64,000 nt of DNA from Plantago ovata (Eukaryota > Streptophyta > Magnoliopsida > Lamiales > Plantaginaceae): the NCBI GenBank assembly GCA_028274465.1, contig CM051456.1:7627545-7691544 (forward strand). The letters are read 5' to 3'. Shown piece after piece: positions 1 to 9,420 of the stretch. The notes below the pieces were generated by a model, which was given only the letters and a program-made list of their open reading frames with translations, was not told the origin of the DNA and made no database searches. A program made the translations under genes and the position numbers. The stretch's first letter is position 1; every line of letters begins with the position of its first letter.

Positions 1-178
1 ATAGAGTAGCTGATAATCCGAATAAGAGAAACTCTGATCTATCGATTTCATATTTGCATATTTGCACGGTCAGATCTCGTATCACCAAATCTGATTCACA
101 ATTGGTAAATTGCTGTTATCATCGGCAATGGTATTTAAGTTTATCAGATTCAACAATTCATGGCCCGTCACTTGGAGT
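1..178. repeat. dispersed repeat, copy 1 (copy 2 at 9239-9420)
   Basis: From the window edge to about position 178 the sequence matches 9239-9420 closely, with a few small indels (for example an extra 16 bp in the second copy near 9366). Similarity stops abruptly at the cacttggagtca / cacttcacttgtt point. The left boundary is outside the window. In copy 1 the repeat abuts a truncated transposase reading frame, so the junction near 178-200 is a rearrangement or insertion point. I see no coding capacity in the repeat and do not recognise its family. Confidence 0.8.
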
Positions 179-199
179 CACAGGTCTCACTCAAATTAG

Positions 200-652
200 T
201 GGAATTACGTCGCACCATATCGGTCAGGATTTCTTGCACCATATCGGGGTGTGCGCTACCACTTGAAGGAATGGGATGCTGGTAGCGCAGCACCTCAAAA
301 CTATCGTGAATACTTCAACATGAAGCATTCAAAAGCTAGGAATGTTATAGAGCGTGCATTTGGTTTGCTAAAGATGCGATGGGCTGTGTTGTGTAGTAAC
401 ACTTTCTATCCCCTGGAAACGCAAAATCATATTATTATGGCTTGTTTGCTGGACAACTTTATAAGAACTGAAATGGAAAGTGATCCACTAGATCAAGGAC
501 AACAGTTTGGTGATGGACAAAATGCAGGGGTTCTAGGAATGAATGAAGGTCAATATGTGGAAGTGGTTCAGCCTTCGCAAGCATGGACAAACTTCCGTGA
601 TAACATGGCACAACAAATGTTTAATGAGTGGCTTGGCAATGGTCTTAACTAG
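200..652 (+). pseudogene. PIF/Harbinger-type transposase (DDE_4 nuclease), 5'-truncated C-terminal part
   Basis: The open frame runs from just after an in-frame stop at 197-199 to TAG at 650-652. It contains the hallmark end of plant HARBI1-like nucleases: a GFLAPYRGVRYHLKEW block, NYREYFNMKHSKARNVIERAFG and LLKMRWAVL, followed by CLLDNFIR. The glutamate in the RNVIERAFG block is the expected third acid of the DDE triad. The two catalytic aspartates and all N-terminal parts are missing. A short APYR duplication (near 212-223 and 236-247) marks the broken 5' end. The product would cut and paste Harbinger elements; this copy cannot be active by itself. It is followed on the same strand by the Myb/SANT-like ORF usual for this superfamily. 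Confidence 0.85.
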
Positions 653-935
653 TCGATTGGATCATATTAGCTTTTCCTAGCTTTTCTTAGAGTTTTCTAG
701 ATTAGCTTTTCTATGTTGTGTTTAGTTTACTTTTATGCTATGGATATTTTGTGATTATTAATATTTGTTTCCTTTGTACTAAGACCTTTGTGATTGTGTT
801 ATTATATGTGGCATTTTTTGTTGATTACTTGCATTTTAGTTTCCTTTTGTTTTCTATAATTATTTGTTTATTTTCGTACCTAACGATGGATTTATATTTT
901 ATTATATGGTTTTTACCATTTTCTCTTAATAGGAA

Positions 936-2021
936 ATGGATGCTGCTAACAATGGAAATGCTGATGCTCAAGCAAGGAAGAGGCAAACCCGCCGTACGTG
1001 GACAAGAAATGAGGAAGAGGCACTTGTGATGGAGCTAAAAGAGTTGGTTGCTGCTGGTTGGAAGAAGGACAATGCATTCAGAAACAATTATCTGAATGAA
1101 CTTGAGAGGAAAATGGCTCAACGTTTTCCTCATGCTGGCATTAGTGGTAGCAAACATATCAACTCAAAAATCACTGTCTGGAAGAAACAGTTTGCTGCTC
1201 TCCTTACTATGATGGGCACATCTGGATTTGGTTGGAACAGCGAGGCCAATATGGTTGTGGTTGAGGATGATGTCTGGGAGAAGTACGCTAAGGTATGAAT
1301 GAATACTTATAAAAAAATTTATATATGTCAATATGCCCTGCATATATTATTTATGTATCTTTATTAACAAGCAACTACTGATTTTAATTTATTTGATATT
1401 ATTTGGAAGGTGAATCCCGATGTTGCATCATTTCGCTTCAAGAGTTTTCCGTACTTTGAAGATTGGTGTGAGGTGTTCGGTCGAGACCGTGCAACAGGGG
1501 AAGGTGCACAAGGTTTTCAAGATGCATTTGATCAAGTTAATTTGAACAACCAAGATGAAAACATAGGTGGGGCTCCTGCTGATGGATTTTCTCAAATGCC
1601 TGGTAATCCTGTTGTTACCAATCTCGGTAGTGATGATGACATACCATATGTGTTCCCGCAAGGATCATCTGGATCCAAGAGGGTTTCTGCACAAGAACCA
1701 GGCAAACAGGTGAACAAGAAGCTCAAAGGAGAATCATCTCGAACTAATTCACAACTTTCTGATGTGATGGCAAAGTTTCTTGATGTCTACAAGCAAGTTT
1801 CCTCGGATTTGACTACAAAGCTTGCGTCTGGAAATGAAAGTGGCACTGATAAGGCTGGACGTGTGTTCGATGCGGTACTTCGTAGCGGCATGGCTGAGCA
1901 CACTGGAATTGAGATTGCAAGTAAGATCATTGCCAATCCAAGCCACATGGACTTGTTCCTAGCTATGAAACCAGAGAACCAGACCACTTTCTTGCAGATG
2001 ATGCATAACGGACTGATGTGA
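936..2021 (+). CDS. Myb/SANT-like DNA-binding protein (Harbinger ORF1 type / L10-interacting MYB-like)
   Basis: Two exons, 936-1292 and 1410-2021, give 322 aa. The first exon ends AAG|gtatga and the second begins after a tttggaag acceptor, joining WEKYAK to VNPDVASFRFKSFPYF in frame. Residues about 20-115 form the Myb/SANT-like domain of plant transposon-derived proteins (TWTRNEEEALV, HINSKITVWKKQF, SGFGWNSE, VVEDDVWEKY). The second exon has a low-complexity middle and a C-terminal helical part. In PIF/Harbinger elements this ORF helps the transposase bind DNA and enter the nucleus; domesticated host relatives also exist. Because a transposase remnant lies 280 bp upstream and a Harbinger-like terminus lies near 2632, I read it as the element's own ORF. 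The frame is intact, so it could still make protein. Confidence 0.8.
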
Positions 2022-2535
2022 GTTGGGAAGATGTTATGATGCTTGCTGCCAGTGAACATTATCTATTTTATTATATATCGTTCAATTAGGATTTTGCTTT
2101 GTTACTTTTCTTCTATGAATTCTCATGTTTGGGGCACAAACTGTATGTGTTGGTGCCTTTTTGTGGTGGACTATAGCCACATTTTCTTTGCTTAAGTAGT
2201 ATTAGGATATTTGATTTCGTTTATGTTAAGAATGTACTGGCAGTACTAATGTTTATGAACTTTGATTTCGTTTATGATATCGTTTTCATTTTCTCTAGCT
2301 AAGTTTGTTGTTATTGTCCTTAAATATTTTACTTTGATGTTTCCATTGTACTGTCGATGTTTTGGAAGAAAATAGCTGCTGCCTGAAATTTAGCCGAAGG
2401 TAGGCCTATTTCAGCTTCCATTTTGAGGTATAGAATTATTGCATTTTTGTCTACATATCTTCTTTGACATGAATGGGTAGATTAGATAACAAAATATGTT
2501 GAATCTTAAGATCAATTTTACCTTTCAAACAACCA

Positions 2536-2632
2536 GTTACTAGACTAGATTAGGCAAGATTGTAAATTTAGGATTAGAGTGGATTGGAGTCTTAATTTTT
2601 GTCAATCTGATCTCAAGTTATCAAACGAGGCC
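2536..2632. mobile_element. putative right terminus of the Harbinger element
   Basis: The segment ends in TTATCAAACGAGGCC. Its reverse complement begins GGCCTCGTTTGATAA, the style of terminal inverted repeat (GGsC...TTTGG/TTTGA) seen in PIF/Harbinger elements. It lies 0.6 kb past the Myb/SANT-like stop codon. The matching left terminus would be outside the window or lost at the junction near 178-200. No clean 3-bp TWA target duplication can be assigned, so this is tentative. Confidence 0.4.
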
Positions 2633-3270
2633 AAAGAGTATGTGGTTAAAGTCATGTTGAAAGGAAAATTAAAATGGATAAATAGTATTGGGAGATAGGG
2701 AGTATATGACTGTATGAGTATCTAGGTAAGCTGCAGCGTTAACGTGTTACATATCTGAACTCTACTCTGAAGATATCAATAAATAAATAAATTAATAACT
2801 AAACCATCCATTAGAAGTCTAACATGCATTATTTGAAGTCTATCATGCATTGAATTGAAGAAGTGTTGCTTTGACAATCCAAGTACCGCCGGTCTTTCTC
2901 GCAATCTCACATATAATAGTCAGCTCTGGAAGCCTGGAACAGCTTGCGACTTTATGATTTCAGTTTCTTAAATAATTAATAGGACCACTAGGACTACTAC
3001 TCAACTTATACCATATGAATATAATATGAACACAATTACGAAAACTATATAAAGATTTAAAATATCAAAATACACGAATAATATCAATATAACACAAATT
3101 AAATTCCAGTAAATGATGATAAAGCCCAATAAATACTCCTAACATACAATTAAATAGACAAACATGAAACATTATTAGGGAATTTGAGAAAAATAATACG
3201 TATTTTTGTGATATTTTACTGTATTTGAAAGGATACGCAGACCAAAAAATAAATATAAAGAACGTGTGTG

Positions 3271-3425
3271 CTTTTTTTTTTTTTTGAGATACTATACTAT
3301 TACAATTACAATATTTTACCTACAAATTTGCATCAATAAATCTCTAATTAACCTTAATTCAATAAGTCTTTATACAAAGCAAATAATCACTCATTTCGGG
3401 GATCAAACCCCTGACCACTTATAAA
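3271..3425 (-). mobile_element. possible SINE-like fragment
   Basis: On the minus strand, a tRNA B-box-like motif (GGGTTTGATCCC, within 3398-3412) is followed by about 100 bp of AT-rich sequence and a run of about 15 A (plus-strand T run at 3271-3285). A promoter-like B box followed by a poly(A) tail is the layout of a tRNA-derived SINE. No A box or target duplication could be assigned. Confidence 0.35.
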
Positions 3426-4239
3426 TTTATTAACGAAAAAGTAACATTAGAAAAATGCTCGGGTTACAATAAAAAAACCGTGAGTGCTACTTGTCCACTC
3501 AAGCAACTGCATCAATTAAAAGATACCTGGTGCCTGCAGGTGGACCTATCCGTGTCCATATAGTATATAATTCCGGCAGAGCCACGGCGTTGATAATTTC
3601 TGGTATTGCATGGCAATGAGATGACCGACCGAATGTCACGAAAGGTTAAATTATTTCAACAAATATATGAAAAATTGCCATTCATAACGTTCCGTAATTG
3701 ACAAGTTATGTAACTAGCTTCTTGACTACCAGACTTTCGGATTGGTGCGATACTCATGAACGGTTCTCCGAATAATATATTAACCCCAAAATTAATAATG
3801 AATCACATTCTCAATTCTTTCAAACTATGGATAGGATCGCCAAAGCAAGACAACAAGGGGGCCTTTTTTAAGGCATCGGTCTTGTTCGGCTTGCTTTGGC
3901 TTCATGTACTTGATTGATTTACAAGTTAATTTAACACTCGGGATTTAAAAATTTATTATTTACTAACATTCTTTACAATGGTGATTTAGTCGTTTATATA
4001 AAATTTTGACGGTTAGAATGGGTGTACAAAGTTTGATTTTCAAACGATACATTTCATCTGCATTAAGAACTCTGAACTCGAGACTTGTATCAGTATTAAC
4101 TTTTCAGAAAGTAAGGAGCACTGTTACATGAACGATCAAATTGTATAATCACAACCAAATCTAAATTCAAGTTCAAAGTTAAAAAATTTATTTAAAAAAC
4201 CAAAACTTCCGGTATCCCATATAACTCTTGGCCCAAATA

Positions 4240-4400
4240 AATAACAATACAGTTCCTTTTCTTAGGAATTGAAGCTTGTAAATTAATTTCTAAATTTATA
4301 ATTTTTTTTGTTTGTAGAATTTCTAAATTTGTGCTTGTCTATATTTATTTGGACTTCTTATTTATTTTCTAGAGAGTTTGGTAGATTCCAGTGTGTCATG
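4240..4400. repeat. dispersed repeat, copy 1 (copy 2 at about 15325-15480)
   Basis: Both copies share the block GAAGCTTGTAAATTAATTTC, then TAAATTTAT, a T-rich stretch, AGAATTTCTAAATTT, a TATATTTATT block, and end near a GTG(T)GC/TATG motif. The copies are 11 kb apart in the same orientation. The family is not recognised. Confidence 0.65.
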
Positions 4401-4702
4401 TTAAATTTAGATACTCTAATGGACGTGTATCCAATTTTAATACTTCATTTTAATAACTATATTTTAAATTTAATAGACACAATATAATACTAACATGACG
4501 TGCAATTTGTTTAACGCGCATGTGAGGCTCCCTGTTCTCAGCAAATTGAAAACTGAAAAGATTAAATGCTATAACTCATCATACATGTAAACGCCAGGCC
4601 ATCTAGCAACTATCGTAGACGAATACGTACAAGTTATTTCAAAGAAAAAGTCAGAATTCAAAGTAAACCAAATCCTCCCAGCTCATTAACTCCACATGTA
4701 AG

Positions 4703-4712
4703 CCTATAAATA
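4703..4712 (+). promoter_or_regulatory. TATA box of the P450 gene
   Basis: CCTATAAATA lies about 70 bp before the ATG at 4778, in a C/A-rich leader typical of plant promoters. Confidence 0.6.
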
Positions 4713-4777
4713 TCCAACTTAAGCCCTAATCATTTCATAATAACATTGTAAAAACAAGTACAGAACCAATTCCAAAA

Positions 4778-6286
4778 ATGGCCTATCTCGAAATCCTTTT
4801 AGCAACAATCATAATCTTTGTACTTGTTTTGCTAGCTTCCATTATACTTCCTCATAATAGCCTCTTTCCATGGAACTGGCCTTTCATCAAGCTAATGCCA
4901 ACAATATACCTCAAAAGCAACCAATTGTACGACAAAACCACACAACTCCTAGGCCAATACAAAGGCACAATTCTCTTCAACACATCCTGGTTCTCAAATC
5001 TTGATATCTTGGTCACAAGTGACCCTGCCAATGTGCAACATGTCTTGAACTTCAACTTCTCAAACTACCACAGAGGTTCCGCGTTCAGGGACGCCTTCGA
5101 TTTTCTAGGCGAGGCGGTTTTCATCAAAGATCTCAATGCGTGGAAGGAGGACAAGAAGTTCACTCATGCGTTCTACAAGGAAACACAGTTCCACAAGTCA
5201 ATTCCCAGGATCATTAGTCATAGTTTGAAAGAAGGCCTAATCCCGATTCTTGATCATGCTTCGAGTAATAATCAAGTGATTGATTTGCAGGATGTGTTTA
5301 ATAGGTACATGCTTGATTCCACTTGTATCCTGGCAACGGGGTTTGATCTGGCTTCGTTACGTGTTGGATTTCCATTTAGCCCGCTGTTGAATGCCATGGA
5401 TGATATTGCGGTGGCCGTGTTTTACCGCCAAATTCTACCAGAAAGAGTATGGAAGTTACAAAGATTGTTGAAAGTTGGTAATGAGAAGAACTTGGCTAAG
5501 GCTAGTGAAGTTTTTAATCAAATGCTGGAAGATTTTGTGGCAAGAAAGCGCGAAATGGCAGGCGAAAATGGCGATGATTTCAATGTTTTGAAGTTTTATT
5601 TGAAAGAGATTGGTAATGATATGTCTAGAGGATCAACCAAACATGGTGAAAAGGCCTTCTTGGCTGCCAATATAATGACACTTCTGTTTGCCGGAAGAGA
5701 CACATCTGGTGCAGTTTTAACCTGGTTTTTCTACCTCATTTCCACAAATCCTGTAGCAAAAGAGATTATTCTAGAAGAGATTGACAAAAACTCGCCAACC
5801 GGAAAACATACATTTTCAAATGTAGAAGAGCTTAGCAAACTAGTTTATCTCCACAGTGCTTTATATGAAAGCTTAAGGCTTTTCCCACCAGTCCCGATTA
5901 TCATTCGAGATACGGTGCAAGCAGATGTCCTCCCAAGTGGCCACAAGGTGGATAAAACAACAAAGGTGATCCTCTGTTCGTACGGCATGGGGCGAAATTC
6001 AAAGATATGGGGAGAAGATTGCAACGAATTCAAGCCAGAGAGATGGATAACTGATAAAGGAGGTATCAAACACGTAGCGTCAAACTGTTTTCTCTCGTTT
6101 GGATCGGGTCCTTGGGCTTGTCCTGGCAAAGAACTAGCCTTTGCCAGGATGAAAGGTGTTGTAGCTACAATGTTGCATAATTATAATGTTGATGTTGTGG
6201 AAGGGCAGAGTGTTAGCCCTAGTCTTTCTGCATTGCTCACCATGAAGCATGGTTTGAAAGCAAAGGTTACTAACAAGTGGATGTAA
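4778..6286 (+). CDS. cytochrome P450, CYP86 clan, CYP96A-like (fatty acid / alkane hydroxylase type)
   Basis: One exon, 502 aa, the usual length. It has an N-terminal membrane anchor (residues about 4-25) and then a PWNWPFI segment typical of CYP86/CYP96 proteins. Visible P450 motifs are the I-helix AGRDTS, the K-helix ESLR, FKPERW, and the heme loop FGSGPWACPG with the cysteine thiolate at residue 448. The family hydroxylates long-chain fatty acids or alkanes in the ER for cuticle formation (CYP96A15/MAH1 makes wax alcohols and ketones). Exact substrate is inference. Oddly, the heme-loop arginine of the FxxGxRxCxG consensus is tryptophan here. The single-exon structure is normal for this clan. 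The start is the first ATG after a TATA box at 4703. Confidence 0.9.
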   Translation: MAYLEILLATIIIFVLVLLASIILPHNSLFPWNWPFIKLMPTIYLKSNQLYDKTTQLLGQYKGTILFNTSWFSNLDILVTSDPANVQHVLNFNFSNYHRGSAFRDAFDFLGEAVFIKDLNAWKEDKKFTHAFYKETQFHKSIPRIISHSLKEGLIPILDHASSNNQVIDLQDVFNRYMLDSTCILATGFDLASLRVGFPFSPLLNAMDDIAVAVFYRQILPERVWKLQRLLKVGNEKNLAKASEVFNQMLEDFVARKREMAGENGDDFNVLKFYLKEIGNDMSRGSTKHGEKAFLAANIMTLLFAGRDTSGAVLTWFFYLISTNPVAKEIILEEIDKNSPTGKHTFSNVEELSKLVYLHSALYESLRLFPPVPIIIRDTVQADVLPSGHKVDKTTKVILCSYGMGRNSKIWGEDCNEFKPERWITDKGGIKHVASNCFLSFGSGPWACPGKELAFARMKGVVATMLHNYNVDVVEGQSVSPSLSALLTMKHGLKAKVTNKWM

Positions 6287-6810
6287 TAATCTACTAGTTG
6301 TACCAAGTAATATAATAGGCCTTTAGCTCTCTATATCTTGATGCATTTATGTGGTCATGATTCTGATATATAAACCAGGTAATAAAATTAGTTCAATTAT
6401 CAGCAAATCTTGATGAATGAAACAAAAGATGAGAAGCTCAATTTAAATTTAAAAAAAAAAAAAAAAACCCAACTAAATAAGTTATTGTGAACAAAATCAG
6501 AAAGTAAAAACATTAAATAAAAGCTTAAGAAAAAGAAAAAAAAAAAACAGTAAAAGTCCTGGAAGAAAATCAAGATCAAATGTCCATCGTTCATTCCAAG
6601 TTAAGGCAAAGCTTCTTCATCTGTTTGATCTTCTCGGCGTTCTCATCGGAGGTAAACGCCTTATCCAAGTTGAGGCAAAGCTTCTTCATCTGCTCTTCAG
6701 TAACACCAAGCAGCTGCCTCATTAGGCTCATCATCTTCTTATCATCCATCACCAACTCATTATGATCATCATCTTCGTCCTTTCCTTCGTTCTCCACACC
6801 TTCAACCTCA

Positions 6811-6918
6811 ATCCAGCTATCCAAATCTTCATAGTCCTCCATATTCTCATTATCACTCAGTTGAATCCAGCTATCCAAATCTTCATAGTCCTCCATATTC
6901 TCATTATCACTCAGTTGA
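6811..6918. repeat. 54-bp tandem duplication in the acidic tail of the BAG gene
   Basis: Two essentially identical 54-bp units (starts 6811 and 6865) encode two copies of SIQLSDNENMEDYEDLDSW-type sequence on the minus strand. The unit is a multiple of three and keeps frame. Confidence 0.85.
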
Positions 6919-7510
6919 ATCGAGGCGTTATTAATCTCAGCATCAGCGAAAACCTCCACATTCTCATGATCTGCCACTTCTTCTTCTTCTTCTTCTTCAA
7001 CTATGTAGTCTTCGCGATTAGGCACCTCCAAATCGTCAGTAGCATCTAGAACAGAATCAATCTTCATGAGCAACGCAGCCGTCTCCCTAATCACTGCCTT
7101 TCTACACTCCCTAACCCCTGAATCGAAACCTCGAACCGAATCCAGACTAATCTGCAACAACATCAGAGTCTGAGCCATCCTCTGCTGCTCCCACCCTACG
7201 CTCGGAAAGCCTCGCCTCGATCTCATCCACTTGCTTCTTCACATCCATAATCATCTTCAAGCTCTTCCGAACCATAAAACCCCTGAAAACCTTCTGTATC
7301 TTCAAAGCAGAGCCAGGTTGATCAACAACAACAGGCTCTGAACCGTCTGTGACCGGAATCTGGACAGCCTTCTTCCACGGATGTACAGGACAAGAAGTGC
7401 AAAGTGGTACTAAATCGCGATCGATACGTGTAAACAGTTTGAGTTTCTGACACTGACATCGCTTGTTTCCCAAAGAGCCATGCAAGTTGTCGGAAGATGA
7501 TGATGATGCA

Positions 7511-8080
7511 GGGGCGCCATAGTTGTAGTTAGTCAGTGTGAATTGTTGTTGCAGCTTAAACTGTTGTGCACACATGAGTTGTTTTTCTTGATGTAGCTTG
7601 TTTCCCAAAGAGCCATGCAAGTTATCGGAAGATGATGATGATGATGATGCAGGGGCGCCATAGTTGTAGTTAGTCGGTTTCAATGGTTGTTGCTGCAGTT
7701 GTTGCTGCAAAAACAGTTGTGCACACATGAGTTTAGTCGGTTTGAATGGTTGTTGCTGCTTAAACAGTTGTGCACACATGAGTAGTTGTTCTTCTTGATG
7801 TAGTTTGTTTCCCAAAGAGCCATGCAAGTTATCGGAAGATGATGATGATGATGATGCAGGGGCGCCATAGTTGTAGTTAGTCGGTTTCAATGGTTGTTGC
7901 TGCAGTTGTTGCTGCAAAAACAGTTGTGCACACATGAGTTTAGTCGGTTTGAATGGTTGTTGCTGCTTAAACAGTTGTGCACACATGAGTAGTTGTTCTT
8001 CTTGATGTAGTTTGTTTCCCAAAGAGCCATGCAAGTTATCGGAAGATGATGATGATGATGATGCAGGGGCGCCATAGTTG
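7511..8080. repeat. in-frame coding minisatellite (207-bp and 141-bp units) in the BAG gene
   Basis: The landmark GGGGCGCCATAGTTGTA recurs at 7511, 7652, 7859 and 8066, giving spacings of 141, 207 and 207 bp. The two 207-bp units are nearly identical and encode 69-residue repeats (YNYGAPASSSS..., NLHGSLGNK, MCAQLF, poly-Gln). The 141-bp unit is a 47-residue short version. All spacings are multiples of three. Confidence 0.9.
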
Positions 8081-8383
8081 TACTTACGGCTGCCATACGG
8101 ATACGGGTGGTACTGATTGGACCCGGTTGCTAAAGGCAATGGACGGGCTGTGGGGTCGGAATTATAAGGGTGAGATGAGTAATCTTCTGAGTAATAAGTT
8201 GGGAATTCGGCAGAGGTGCGGCCATATCCAGGGTAAGGGTAATTTGGATCCATTGAATTAAATTGGTAACTAACAGAGGATGGACAGAGCGAGAGAATCT
8301 GATAGGAACTTTTACTTCTTCTGGTTTGGATAATCGAATTGAAGAGAGTGAATGCAATACAAGAATGCTGCTGCTGCCCTATC

Positions 8384-8393
8384 TATTTATAAG
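8384..8393 (-). promoter_or_regulatory. TATA box of the BAG gene
   Basis: Reverse complement CTTATAAATAG lies about 130 bp upstream of the ATG at 8253. Immediately upstream is a block shared with the AKT1-like gene's upstream region. Confidence 0.55.
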
Positions 8394-8399
8394 GAGGGA

Positions 8400-8530
8400 T
8401 GGGAAGAAGAGATTTTGAAATCTCTGACTTGTAATGGATATACAGTCCTACGAGGTTCTGAATTCTGAATCCGAACCTAAATATACAATTGATTATTTTC
8501 CTCAACGTTCTGGACTTCTTGTGGTTGATA
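8400..8530. repeat. shared upstream block, copy 1 (copy 2 at about 13390-13510)
   Basis: Both copies read, on the plus strand, GAAGAAGAGATTTTGAAATC (one T fewer in copy 2), then TCCTACGAGGTT, GAACCTAAATAT, CCTCAAC.TTCTGGACT and CTTCTGG. Each lies just upstream of the TATA region of a minus-strand gene (the BAG gene and the AKT1-like gene). Confidence 0.85.
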
Positions 8531-9238
8531 ATGTGTCCTGATCAGTGATCAATCAAGTTCTTCCAAGAAACTCGGTATAATACTGCTTTCTTTCCACATT
8601 CTGACTTAGCTATAAATTCTCTATTCTTGTTAGTGTTCAAAACCAAAGGTGTGGCTGCAAGTAAAGAAGAGTCTATCAGAACAAAATCTAACTTGGTCAT
8701 TTAAAACTATGCTAAATATAACCCAAAAATATAGCAGTATGATTCTTCTGAAAATCCCTGAGAACAGTCAAAAGAACACTCTTATTTAGAGTAAGTGGAC
8801 GGATTCAAACTTGCCGGGTTTTCACCATCAAGTTAGGATCTTTGCAATCTTAGATTCGGGATTTTCATGGTTTTAAGGCTCTGTTCAAGAAGAGTGAGAC
8901 TACATGTATTCTATAAATAGCTTCAGAAATCAGACCTACTTGCTAACACTAATAGTGGACTAATACACTACTACTCTCAACAATTCAACTACCTCTAGAA
9001 AAAAACAAAGGCAATGAAACTCACTTCAAAGCTTACACAATAAAAAAATAGAATAAAATTATATTATGAAAGAAAATCAGCTATATTTTCTAATGTAACT
9101 CTATTATATACGAATTATGTGTAATATAGTAGTAATTTACGTTCAAAATTCGAAAAAAAATAATTTTAGGAATATTGGTTTGGAACGGAGGGAATAGTAG
9201 TTATTAAATCATTATCACCGCATAGAAACATTCCTTTT
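8531..9238. other. intergenic; possible right end of a Stowaway-like MITE near 9175-9196
   Basis: No coding capacity is seen. The text GGAACGGAGGGAATAGTA near 9183-9200 resembles the right terminus of Stowaway MITEs, but I find no left partner. Confidence 0.35.
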
Positions 9239-9420
9239 AGAGTAGCTGATAATCCGAATAAGAGAAACTCTGATCTATCGATTTCATATTTGCAGGGTCA
9301 GATCTCGGATCACCAAATCTGATTCACAATTGGTAAATTGCTGTTATCCATCGGCAATGGTATTTCAGTTTAGGCATGCCTTCGGTTTATCAGATTCAAC
9401 AATTCATGGGCTGTCACTTC
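9239..9420. repeat. dispersed repeat, copy 2 (copy 1 at window start)
   Basis: This is the same block as 1-178. The right boundary of similarity falls at about 9419, after which the two loci are unrelated. Confidence 0.8.

Larger units (their letters stand above)
2633..4695. other. AT-rich intergenic DNA
   Basis: No coding region is supported here. It contains a possible SINE remnant (3271-3425) and a repeat shared with 15325-15480 (at about 4240-4400). The rest shows nothing I can name. The P450 promoter begins near the right end. Confidence 0.6.
6591..8253 (-). pseudogene. BAG-domain / IQ-motif co-chaperone gene with a frameshift in the BAG domain
   Basis: Reading from ATG at 8251-8253, the N-terminal 230 residues are low-complexity Tyr/Ser/Gln repeats. 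Then come a CQCQK/CTSCPVHPW segment and an IQ motif (IQKVFRGFMVRKS, calmodulin binding). The BAG helix starts (MDVKKQVDEIEARLSER) but this frame ends at 7147. The rest of the BAG domain (LLQISLDSVRGFDSGVRECRKAVIR) continues in the next frame to 6591, ending in an acidic tail with an 18-residue duplication. The break lies near 7188-7197, where a GGG run has one base too many for the domain to read through. BAG proteins bind Hsc70/Hsp70; IQ-BAG members act in heat, senescence and death responses. Either this is a recent pseudogene, an assembly error, or a truncated 368-aa protein is made. No intron fits the junction. Confidence 0.75.

Noticed and set aside
7511..8080. CRISPR-like array
   Set aside because: The repeats are long, contiguous, in frame with a gene, and lack unique spacers; the DNA is plant nuclear.
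7680..8096. Minus-strand His/Asn/Cys-rich frames inside the BAG gene
   Set aside because: Alternative-frame readings of the 207-bp repeat; the YNYGAPASSSS frame continues into the IQ and BAG domains, so it is the real one.
8440..8480. Heat-shock element upstream of the BAG gene (TTCTGAATTCTGAA)
   Set aside because: The spacing does not fit the nGAAnnTTCn array well enough to claim it.
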